Positions 57,026 through 64,000 of a DNA stretch of 64,000 bases are shown piece after piece. Position 1 is the first letter of the stretch. Each line of letters begins with the position of its first letter. The position numbers and the translations under genes were made by a program. The stretch covers positions 1 to 64,000 of the forward strand of contig CALCGT010000027.1 of the NCBI GenBank assembly GCA_937901125.1, written 5' to 3'. This stretch comes from an uncultured Clostridia bacterium (GTDB lineage: Bacteria; Bacillota; Clostridia; Lachnospirales; Anaerotignaceae). The notes beneath the pieces were generated by a model that saw only the letters and a list, made by a program, of their open reading frames with translations, was not told the origin of the DNA and made no database searches.

Positions 57026-58210
57026 TCAAAGTTCGAATGTTTTCTTTTTCTTTGCGGTGCCGAAGTTCTTGTGCTGGTAATCCATCAGAAAACTGAGAAC
57101 CGCCGTTTTACCTTTGCTCTGGGCAAAATCAATGAGGGCAGGCAGGTTCTCCGCCGTCAGCAGCCCCCAATCCCCAAAAAGCTTTATTTTTTCATCCTCG
57201 TTTCGATTCATAAAATACGCCGCTGCCCAAAGAAAATGGTCCCGGATATACTCCAGATATACCTGCCGATGCTTTTCCTGCAGGCGATAAGGATACTCCA
57301 GCCGAGCCATAGCCAGAAGCAGCACCGTATCCGCCGCATCCTCCCTTCGGGTCAGGTAAAAAATCTCATCATATCTGCGGAAATCGATATCGGAATTGCC
57401 GATGCACTGGCGGAAGATATGCCCCGTTCCATAATTCACCTGATGAAACAATCGGGCAGGCGTATCCTCGATATATTCATACTGGAAATCGGGGATGACC
57501 AATTTTGCCCGTTTCGTCTCGCCGCCTTCAATGGGAAAATCGATGGTCAGATGCAGTTCATGGTTCAGCCCGGAGGTCAGGTCAGAAATATGTCTGCACC
57601 GTCCAAAGGAAAGATAGGTCAGGCTGTCGCAGTTCAAAAACAACCCCGTATGCAAGTCTGTTGCCGCCAGAGGAATATTGATCTCCTCCATTTTACGGCA
57701 GTTATAGAAAGCATATTTCCCAATCTGCTGCACCCCTTCCGGCAGGTGCAGGCACTGCAGCCTTCCGCAGCCATAAAAGGCATACTCCCCGATGGAACGC
57801 AGTCCCACAGGCAGGGTCAAATGTTCCAGAGAGCCACAGCCATCGAACATCCTTTGGGAGATAGCCGTCAGTTTTGCAGGCAGGTGGATCCGTTCCAAAG
57901 CGGAACAGCCGGAAAAAGCATATGCACCGATAGTTTCAATGGAATCGGGCAAGAAAACACGCCGCAGAGCTTGTCCTTTCGCCTTGGGTTCCTCCGCTTT
58001 TTCCACAAAAGCCACCTCTGCCGCCAGTTCCTCCCCCGGCTCCGCCACAGGGGCTTCCTCCTTTACGGCAAAGGCCCTTTCTCCAATGGCAACGACAGGG
58101 ACACTATCGATGGTTTCGGGAATACGCACTTCCGCCGCCCTTCCCTGCACCTTTGTGATGACCGCACCCTTTTCTTCCAATTTATATTCAATCTGTATGG
58201 ACAATTTCAT
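57026..58210 (-). CDS. intracellular BspA-type leucine-rich-repeat protein
   Basis: 394 residues, no signal peptide. An opening beta segment (KLEEKGAVITKVQG.AAEVRIPETIDSVPVVAIGERAF) leads to LRR_5/BspA repeats at about 83-210 with the pattern LPxSIETIGAYAFSGCSALERIHLP, FDGCGSLEHLTLP, FYGCGRLQCLHLP, FYNCRKMEEINIP. An all-alpha C-terminal half (230-394) has LLLAMARLEYPYRL and AFMNRNEDEKIKLF. It is first in the operon with the VWA and MoxR genes. LRRs suggest protein recognition; cytoplasmic BspA proteins are little studied. Confidence 0.85.
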   Translation of the reverse strand: MKLSIQIEYKLEEKGAVITKVQGRAAEVRIPETIDSVPVVAIGERAFAVKEEAPVAEPGEELAAEVAFVEKAEEPKAKGQALRRVFLPDSIETIGAYAFSGCSALERIHLPAKLTAISQRMFDGCGSLEHLTLPVGLRSIGEYAFYGCGRLQCLHLPEGVQQIGKYAFYNCRKMEEINIPLAATDLHTGLFLNCDSLTYLSFGRCRHISDLTSGLNHELHLTIDFPIEGGETKRAKLVIPDFQYEYIEDTPARLFHQVNYGTGHIFRQCIGNSDIDFRRYDEIFYLTRREDAADTVLLLAMARLEYPYRLQEKHRQVYLEYIRDHFLWAAAYFMNRNEDEKIKLFGDWGLLTAENLPALIDFAQSKGKTAVLSFLMDYQHKNFGTAKKKKTFEL

Positions 58211-58495
58211 TTTGATGCTCCTCTTTTCCGCTTACACTAATTTTAATTATATTCGCCCCGGCATAGGCTGTCAAAATGTTTGTTAAAAAAACAGTGCTTC
58301 AGATATTTCCAAAGCACCATTTCACCATACCGCTATATTGTCTGTCACACGCCTCAGGGAATGTATAAAAATCTTTCCGAAAAAAGTTATGTATACCTCA
58401 TCGTTATTTTGTAAGTTCCGACTTTTTATGATATAATAATTTATTATACTATATTAATATACCATACAAATTATTCTAAATGTGAGTTGATAAAA
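58211..58495. other. intergenic region with divergent control, LRR operon and tetR
   Basis: AT-rich, with several overlapping small inverted repeats (ATAATAATTTATTAT, TATACTATATTAATATA) around 58430-58465 that could bind the downstream TetR regulator. No gene is seen here. Confidence 0.4.
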
Positions 58496-59056
58496 ATGAA
58501 CCGAACGAAAAATGCCATCATAGACGCTTTTCTGCAATTATTAGAAGAAAAGCCTTATAATAAAATCACTGTAAACGACATTGTAGAGGTCTGCCAGATC
58601 AATCGGAACACCTTTTATTACCATTTCCATGACATTCCTGCACTTTTGGAGGAAATCGTAAAAAGGGATACCGACCACATCATACAAACCCACCAAAATT
58701 TTGGTTCCCCCCTAGACTGCTTTGCCCCTCTTGTACGGCTCTGCGTCCGCCGCCAAAAAGCCATCCTTCACATTTACCATTCTGTCCATTGTGAAGTTTT
58801 TTTGAAGGAATTGGATCGGCTCTGCCTTTATGTCATCACCCGGTATATCGATACCACCACAGGGGATCTGTCGCTTCTTCCCAAAGACAGGGAACTTCTC
58901 ATCCGATTTTATAAATGCGCCCTGGCGGGCATATTGCTGGACTGGCTAAATGAGGGCATGCACTACGACCTGCTTGCTTCTTTTTCCCGCATCTGCGATC
59001 TGTTTAACGGTTCCAATCAGCAGATCTTTCTGAAGGTCGCAGCCCCCAAGGAATAA
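58496..59056 (+). CDS. TetR/AcrR-family regulator
   Basis: 186 residues. HTH: RTKNAIIDAFLQLLEEKPYNKITVNDIVEVCQINRNTFYYHFHDIPALLEEIV (1-55). The C-terminal ligand domain is shaped like the DhaS/TetR_C_7-type small ones. ATG at 58496 is favoured over the TTG 9 bases before. Convergent with a radical SAM gene, which may not be its target. Effector unknown. Confidence 0.87.
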   Translation: MNRTKNAIIDAFLQLLEEKPYNKITVNDIVEVCQINRNTFYYHFHDIPALLEEIVKRDTDHIIQTHQNFGSPLDCFAPLVRLCVRRQKAILHIYHSVHCEVFLKELDRLCLYVITRYIDTTTGDLSLLPKDRELLIRFYKCALAGILLDWLNEGMHYDLLASFSRICDLFNGSNQQIFLKVAAPKE

Positions 59057-59083
59057 ACATATCCCCTTTCCCCAGAAAAACGG

Positions 59084-59123
59084 CCTGCCGATGTGCCGTT
59101 ATCAACAACGGCACATCGGCAGG
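59084..59123 (-). terminator. terminator of the radical SAM gene with a perfect 17-bp stem
   Basis: CCTGCCGATGTGCCGTT and its complement with a 6-base loop. On the minus strand GCCGTTTTTC follows, so it ends the radical SAM transcript; on the plus strand no T-run follows. Confidence 0.75.
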
Positions 59124-59135
59124 AAGGAGTTATCA

Positions 59136-60485
59136 TCATCCTATTTCTTTCTCTTTGCTTGCTTTCCATAACCTATCCGTAACAGGCTTCCACTGTTCCG
59201 CATATCTATCACATTTTGCACACAGATGATCCGCAGATTCCGGAGACTGCAGGTCTGTGGAATGGGCATTGGTTCCGGCAACCATCTTTCTTAATTTCTC
59301 AGGATTTTCCAGCATTGGACATGGACGAAGCATATTTTCATGAAAAGGCTGTCCATCATGGTATGCCATCATCATGGGAGACTGCAAGGCTTCCAATAAG
59401 GTTTTTTCCCGGATATTGGAATCCGAATAGTGGATGAATACGCAGGGGTCGATATCCCCGTTTGCATTGATGTGCAGATAACGCCGTCCCCCGGCAATAC
59501 AGCCGTCCACATACTCTGCGTCATTCTGGAAATCCATTGCAAACAACGGTTTCGTTGCACGATACCGGCGAATACGGTGATAGGTTTCCACACGCTGTTC
59601 CGGTGTGGGCATCAGCTCGGGAGAAGCATCATTTCCAACGGGCATATAGTGGAAATACCAAATGAAATATGCGCCCATTTCGATCAGGCTGTCAAAAAAT
59701 TCTTCTGAGGTAATCGATGCGAAATTTGCACTGGTATAGCAGGAAGAGATCCCATAGAGCAGCTTCTTTTTTCTCAGCAATTCCATGGCCTGTGTGGCCT
59801 TTTTGAATACGCCGTTCCCACGCCGCAGGTCGGTAGCCTCTTCAAAGCCTTCCAGAGAAATGGCAGGCACAAAATTGCCCACCCGCAGCATTTCATCGGC
59901 AAAGGCTTCATCGATCAAAGTACCGTTGGTGAAGGACAAAAAGATACAATCATTATGCTTTTCACAAATACGGATCAGGTCTTGCTTCCGAACCAAGGGT
60001 TCCCCGCCGGTATAGATATACATATACACGCCAAGTTCCTTCCCCTGCTGTATGATCTGATCGATCTCGTCGTATGCAAGGTTCAGCTTATTCCCGTATT
60101 CCGCAGCCCAACAGCCGGTGCAATGCAGGTTGCACGCACTGGTAGGATCCAAAAGGATGGCCCATGGAATATTGCATCCATATTTTTCACGACATTCTTC
60201 CTGTCTCTTCCATCCTGTCAGAGAAGCATTGATAAAGAAATTTACCGCGATGGTCTCCATGACCTTCGGGTCGATATCATTGATAATATGTCGAATATAT
60301 CCATAATATGGATGTTTTGGATCTGTGATGGCTTCCCGTATGGCTTTCCGCTGGGCAACAAATTCATTTCCCGCAAATTTATCCGCCCAGTCCATCAGCT
60401 TGATCAGATTATTTTCAGGGTCTTTATACAAATACTTAAATGCCTGTTCCAGGCCAAATTTTTTCATCGTTGCTGATACATTCAT
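59136..60485 (-). CDS. radical SAM/SPASM-like protein
   Basis: 449 residues. The radical SAM cluster CxxxCxxC is at Cys118, 122 and 125 in PTSACNLHCTGCWAAEYG. TGGEPLVRKQDLI binds SAM; RVGNFVPAISLEGF follows. A SPASM-like auxiliary region has VDGCIAGGRRYLHINANGDIDPCVFIHYSD and a final CAKCDRYAEQWKPV. An N-terminal helical region (1-105) of unknown role. The substrate is not clear from context; no precursor-peptide gene is visible beside it. AGGAGGC precedes the ATG. Confidence 0.88.
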   Translation of the reverse strand: MNVSATMKKFGLEQAFKYLYKDPENNLIKLMDWADKFAGNEFVAQRKAIREAITDPKHPYYGYIRHIINDIDPKVMETIAVNFFINASLTGWKRQEECREKYGCNIPWAILLDPTSACNLHCTGCWAAEYGNKLNLAYDEIDQIIQQGKELGVYMYIYTGGEPLVRKQDLIRICEKHNDCIFLSFTNGTLIDEAFADEMLRVGNFVPAISLEGFEEATDLRRGNGVFKKATQAMELLRKKKLLYGISSCYTSANFASITSEEFFDSLIEMGAYFIWYFHYMPVGNDASPELMPTPEQRVETYHRIRRYRATKPLFAMDFQNDAEYVDGCIAGGRRYLHINANGDIDPCVFIHYSDSNIREKTLLEALQSPMMMAYHDGQPFHENMLRPCPMLENPEKLRKMVAGTNAHSTDLQSPESADHLCAKCDRYAEQWKPVTDRLWKASKEKEIG

Positions 60486-60611
60486 GATATAGCCTCCTTT
60501 GTCGTTTGCTCCGTTTCTACCTTCCTTATTTTATTGCACAATTACTTTTTCCAGAATGGGCAAACGCACAGCTGATATCCAAAATTCAGACATTCCCCCT
60601 CGAATTGCCTA

Positions 60612-60645
60612 AAAAAAAGCCCTCTAAAAATAGAGGGCTTTTGGT
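60612..60645 (-). terminator. intrinsic terminator of the aminotransferase gene
   Basis: GCCCTCTA and TAGAGGGC with a 4-base loop, A/T tails; T-run of eight on the minus strand. Confidence 0.88.
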
Positions 60646-60671
60646 TTACTTATGTATCGTTTGGCTGAGAA

Positions 60672-61865
60672 TTATTCGCCCAATGCTTCTTTCAGAACTG
60701 TGCCCATTCTCTTGATACCTTCCACGATTCTGTCTTCTGTAGCGTTGGAGTAGTTCAGACGGAAGTGGTTTTCTTTGCCGCCGTTAGGGAAGAAGCTGCC
60801 GCCGGGAACGAATGCAACGTTCTGTGCCAGACATTTAGGAGCGATGTCTTTTGCATTTACGCCTTCGGGCAGGATCACCCATGTGAACAAACCACCTTCG
60901 GGATGTGTCCATTTGCAGCTCTTAGGGAAGCATTCTTCCATTGTTTTCAGCATCAGGTCTCTTCTCTTATGGTATACTTCTCTGATCTTAGCAACATGTT
61001 CGTCCAGATCATACATATCCAGGAATTTGTTTGCAACCAGCTGGTCCAGGGAAGAACACTGCAGGTCAGCACCCTGTTTTACAAAGTTGTATTTTGCCAG
61101 AACTTTTTCGTTTGCACAAACCCAGCCAATACGCAGACCAGGTGCCAGGATCTTGGACATTGTGCCCAGGAAGATTACCAGATCTTTTGTATCCATAGAT
61201 TTCAGGGAAGGCAGATATTCACCTTCGAAACGCAGTTCACCATAAGGGTTATCTTCGATAACGGGGATTTCATATTTGTTAACCAGTTCCATGAATTTTT
61301 CTCTTCTTTCCAGAGTCCATGTTTTACCGGAGGGATTCTGGAAGTCGGGGATAACATAGATCATTTTTACATTTTCCGTTGTAGCCAGAATCTTTTCCAG
61401 TTCTTCGGGGATCATACCGAAATCGTCTGTAGGAACTTCCTTGAATGTAGGTTCGCAAGCCTTGAATGCGTTAACAGCACCCAAGTAGGAAGGGCTTTCC
61501 ATCAGAACAACATCACCGGGGTTCAGGAATACACGAGCGGAGAAATCCAGCCCCTGCTGGGAACCGCTTGTCAGCAGAACGTGATCGATGTCTGTTTTGA
61601 TCTGCAGTTTGTCTTCCATTCTTTTTACGATCTTTTCACGCAGAGGTACCAGACCTTCTGTAGGGCAGTACTGCAGTGCGCTTGCGCCGACTTCTTCCAT
61701 AACCTTGATACAAGCTTCTTTTACGCCTTCAACGGGGAACAGTTCGGGAGCGGGCATACCACCAGCGAAAGAGATAACTTCGGGTTTTGCTGTCAGAGCC
61801 ATCAGTTCTCTGATTTCGGAACCTTTCAGCAGGTCCATTCTGCTAGAAAATTTATAATTTTCCAT
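60672..61865 (-). CDS. class I PLP aminotransferase (2-aminoadipate/aromatic type)
   Basis: 397 residues. FAGGMPAPELFPVE, LQYCPTEGLVPLREKIV, LTSGSQQGLDFSARVFLNPGD, the Asn of IPDFQNPSGKT, and the PLP-lysine motif LGTMSKILAPGLRIGWV are complete. These match LysN/PatA-like aminotransferases (2-aminoadipate, aromatic or branched-chain donors). No DNA-binding domain, so not MocR. AGGAGGAAG precedes the ATG. Monocistronic. Confidence 0.9.
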   Translation of the reverse strand: MENYKFSSRMDLLKGSEIRELMALTAKPEVISFAGGMPAPELFPVEGVKEACIKVMEEVGASALQYCPTEGLVPLREKIVKRMEDKLQIKTDIDHVLLTSGSQQGLDFSARVFLNPGDVVLMESPSYLGAVNAFKACEPTFKEVPTDDFGMIPEELEKILATTENVKMIYVIPDFQNPSGKTWTLERREKFMELVNKYEIPVIEDNPYGELRFEGEYLPSLKSMDTKDLVIFLGTMSKILAPGLRIGWVCANEKVLAKYNFVKQGADLQCSSLDQLVANKFLDMYDLDEHVAKIREVYHKRRDLMLKTMEECFPKSCKWTHPEGGLFTWVILPEGVNAKDIAPKCLAQNVAFVPGGSFFPNGGKENHFRLNYSNATEDRIVEGIKRMGTVLKEALGE

Positions 61866-62471
61866 TTCATCTTCCTCCTTAAAAACATAGATATATGTAA
61901 CGCATTAGTGTCAGACAACAAGGGGATATTTCGACCATTATCGGACAAAATATCAAAAATCACCCCTTCTACTGTTATTTAAACACAAAAAATAAACAAA
62001 GTCAATTCCTTTTAACAATTGCACAAAAACAAAAACAGCCAAAATCATAAAATAAATCATCTGCTTTTTTCACCAAATCGATAATAACTTTAAAAATACC
62101 AGAAAAATATATCCTCACGCCCTGTATAATGTATTTTTTTAAATACAATTTGTTTAAAAACTATAGACGAAAGAAATCTTTTTTGTATTGATTTAAGCTT
62201 TTTTTTAACAAACACTTTAAAAAAAGATGTTGCATCTGCCCTTTTCAGACATCCTGCCGCCCCCCTTTTGATTCCTTTCAAATATCTTTACATTTTCATC
62301 ATCTTTTCATAACATTTTGACGGAATTTATGCTATAATCATAAAAACTGGGTTTTTGTGCCCATACCGAGCATATTACCTCTTATAGGATAGTAATTTTT
62401 TATATGATAGTACTTTATATACTATAATGATATGATATAGAACAATTCCGATAACAGACAGGGTGTGAACT
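61866..62471. other. 606-base AT-rich intergenic region
   Basis: Between the divergent aminotransferase and cdaA genes. A small inverted repeat GATATTT/AAATATC lies near 61925-61960 on the aminotransferase side. Poly-T and poly-A stretches span 62040-62230. An extended -10 (TGCTATAAT, 62330-62338) is the likely cdaA promoter. No gene or structured RNA could be supported. Confidence 0.6.
62330..62338 (+). promoter_or_regulatory. extended -10 promoter of cdaA
   Basis: TGCTATAAT about 135 bases upstream of cdaA; a weak -35 (TAACAT) lies 17 bases before. Confidence 0.45.
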
Positions 62472-63335
62472 ATGGAAGTTTTCAAAAGCATTTTCGACAG
62501 CCTGGGGATCACGGAATTCGCAAGGCCTTCCCTTGGCATTACCGATATTCTGGATATCCTCATGGTTGCGTATATCATTTATAAGATCATATTCTGGATC
62601 AAGGAGACCCGGGCGTGGGTGCTGTTCAAGGGTATCCTGGTGATCTTCGCTCTGGCGGCGGTGGCCACCTTGCTGAAGCTGAACACCATTCTCTGGATCC
62701 TTTCCAACACCATCTCCGTGGGCATCATTGCCGTCATCGTTGTGTTCCAGCCGGAACTGCGAAAGGCTCTGGAACAGCTGGGCAAAGGGAAGTTCTTTTC
62801 CTATTTTACCCGGGGCACCGATGAAACTGATGATAAAGCCACCCAGCGTACCGTTGACGAAATCGTCAAGGCCGCAGATAAAATGGGCTCTGTGAAAACA
62901 GGTGCCCTCATCCTGATCGAGCAGGAAGTCCCTCTGGGGGACTTGGAACGCACCGGTATCCCTATCGATGCCATCGTCTCCAGCCAGCTGCTCATCAATA
63001 TTTTCGAACATAATACACCGCTGCATGATGGTGCTGTGATTGTGCGCCGCAACCGCGTGGCAGCCGCCACCTGTTTCCTTCCCCTGACCGACAGCAATGA
63101 GATCAGCATGGAACTGGGTACCCGTCACAGAGCCGCCATCGGTGCCAGCGAGGTTTCCGATGCCTATGTCATTGTCGTTTCCGAAGAAACCGGGGCCATC
63201 TCCCTGGCAAGGGGCGGCGTGCTGTACCGCAATCTGACGCCGGAACAGCTCCGCAACATGATCTCTCAATCCCGGAAGGACAGCAGCAAAAAGACACTGG
63301 CTACGATTTGGAAAGGACGGCAGGATAAAGAATGA
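62472..63335 (+). CDS. cdaA: diadenylate cyclase CdaA
   Basis: 287 residues. Makes the second messenger c-di-AMP from two ATP. Three N-terminal helices (about 25-95) anchor it. The DAC domain (100-265) has the catalytic motif HDGAVIV (DGA at 186-188) and RHRAAIG (RHR at 218-220). c-di-AMP controls osmolyte and potassium homeostasis and the cell wall. The stop overlaps the start of cdaR (ATGA), and the pair is the conserved cdaA-cdaR operon. Confidence 0.96.
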   Translation: MEVFKSIFDSLGITEFARPSLGITDILDILMVAYIIYKIIFWIKETRAWVLFKGILVIFALAAVATLLKLNTILWILSNTISVGIIAVIVVFQPELRKALEQLGKGKFFSYFTRGTDETDDKATQRTVDEIVKAADKMGSVKTGALILIEQEVPLGDLERTGIPIDAIVSSQLLINIFEHNTPLHDGAVIVRRNRVAAATCFLPLTDSNEISMELGTRHRAAIGASEVSDAYVIVVSEETGAISLARGGVLYRNLTPEQLRNMISQSRKDSSKKTLATIWKGRQDKE

Positions 63336-64000
63336 AAAGATTTCAGGAATTACTGATGAAAGATATCGGCTGGAAGCTTCTTTCCGTCGCCATTGCCGCC
63401 ATCATGTGGTTCATGGTCATCAATATCACCCAGCCGGTAGATACCCGCAGCTACAGCAGACCCCTGATGCTGGAAAATCTGGAGGCACTGACCTCCCGGG
63501 GGCTGACCATCGGCAATGCGGAAGAATTGAAAAATACGAAGATCACAGTGAAGGTCAAAGCCCAGAGAACTGCTCTGGACAGACTGACCCAAAACCCCGA
63601 CTGGATCACAGCTTCTGTGGATCTTTCCGAACTGGCTTATGCAGTCAACGGGGATACGGTGGCGCTGCCTGTCAATGTTTCCGTAATACAGGGCGGCACC
63701 ACTTACGGCATCAGCAGCAAATCCCCCGCAGTGGTGGAAGCAAGGGTGGAAACCCTCGCCACCAAGGAAATGCCTGTGGAAGTGGAGATCAACGGGGAAT
63801 TGGAAAACGGCATCTATCTTTCTCAGCCCACCCTCAGCAACGAGACCGTCATCGTTTCCGGTCCTGCTTCTCTGGTGAACCGTGTCGCCATCGTCAAGGC
63901 TGAGGTCAATGGGGAAGACCTGCAGACCAACTCTGAAGTGCGGGCAAAACTCAGCTGTTACGACTCCAAGGGCACGCTGGTGAAGGGGGTTTCCACAAAC
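63332..64000 (+). CDS. cdaR: CdaR, YbbR-domain regulator of CdaA (partial)
   Basis: The ATG at 63332 overlaps the cdaA stop. At least 223 codons run to the window end: MKRFQELLMKDIGWKLLSVA, a helix (IAAIMWFMVINIT), then repeated extracytoplasmic YbbR domains with VKVKAQRTALDRL, PVNVSV, TKEMPVEVEINGELENG and VIVSGPASLVNRV. It binds CdaA outside the membrane and modulates its activity. The 3' end lies beyond the window. Confidence 0.92.
   Translation, partial: MKRFQELLMKDIGWKLLSVAIAAIMWFMVINITQPVDTRSYSRPLMLENLEALTSRGLTIGNAEELKNTKITVKVKAQRTALDRLTQNPDWITASVDLSELAYAVNGDTVALPVNVSVIQGGTTYGISSKSPAVVEARVETLATKEMPVEVEINGELENGIYLSQPTLSNETVIVSGPASLVNRVAIVKAEVNGEDLQTNSEVRAKLSCYDSKGTLVKGVSTN

Noticed and set aside
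62090..62281. A 63-codon minus-strand ORF in the gap before cdaA
   Set aside because: Low-complexity Lys/Phe-rich product with no ribosome binding site in a poly-A/poly-T region.

Overview
The window looks like a chromosomal segment of an endospore-forming, anaerobic Clostridia (Lachnospirales-like, possibly near Anaerotignum). The evidence is a large Gram-positive-type SRP RNA, the spore genes spmA, spmB and spoIIP, a SpoIID-like peptidoglycan-binding protein, an AbrB/SpoVT regulator, meso-diaminopimelate dehydrogenase, L-cysteine desulfidase and an EFR1-type ferredoxin. The taxon is inferred from gene content and not tested. There is no phage, integrase, transposase or CRISPR array. Most genes are housekeeping, arranged in short operons separated by clear intrinsic terminators.

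Layout. 0-5 kb: a TlpA-like lipoprotein, SRP RNA with tadA and an FG-GAP lipoprotein, and spmA-spmB. 5-10 kb: abrB, a MoxR ATPase with a VWA partner, ilvE behind a candidate attenuator leader, and thioredoxin. 10-17 kb: ddl-murI, an FMN-riboswitch riboflavin transporter, two small membrane proteins, tex, an MBL-fold hydrolase and a decayed acetyltransferase. 17-22 kb: a LysM-M28 peptidase, an XRE/DUF6773 pair and rpsF-ssb-rpsR. 22-30 kb: a lipoprotein with a frameshifted zinc ribbon, ddh, marR-GNAT, a P-type ATPase under a manganese (yybP-ykoY) riboswitch, and a MATE exporter. 30-40 kb: guaB, an ECF-like transporter with a NusG-II protein, tRNA-Phe, L-cysteine desulfidase, an NSS transporter, a decayed chloramphenicol acetyltransferase, def, asnS, msrAB and a nitrilase-family amidase. 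40-50 kb: a spore-type peptidoglycan-binding pair, wecB fused to a coiled-coil protein, an FAH-family enzyme, argG-argH, mutT and spoIIP. 50-64 kb: a CmpB-like membrane protein, a duplicated 71-bp hairpin repeat, a HAD phosphatase, GT8, two XRE regulators, the LRR-VWA-MoxR-EFR1 cluster, tetR, a radical SAM protein, an aminotransferase and cdaA-cdaR (running off the end).

The most unusual structure is a dispersed family of about 140-bp intergenic repeats. Each copy is built from five consecutive hairpins (H1-H5). Eight copies occur at about 15.6, 22.5, 32.5, 43.9, 46.7, 48.4, 55.4 and 56.9 kb. Paired stem arms differ between copies but stay complementary, while spacers and loops are conserved. 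Other candidates for new biology are a branched-chain-residue-rich 41-codon leader ORF with its own terminator upstream of ilvE, followed by an A-rich leader carrying six TACAAAAGA-like repeats; an LRR-VWA-MoxR operon; a WecB fusion with an internal Shine-Dalgarno and start codon; and a duplicated hairpin repeat upstream of the HAD phosphatase.

All calls are from reading the sequence by eye. Family names are from recognised motifs, not database searches.
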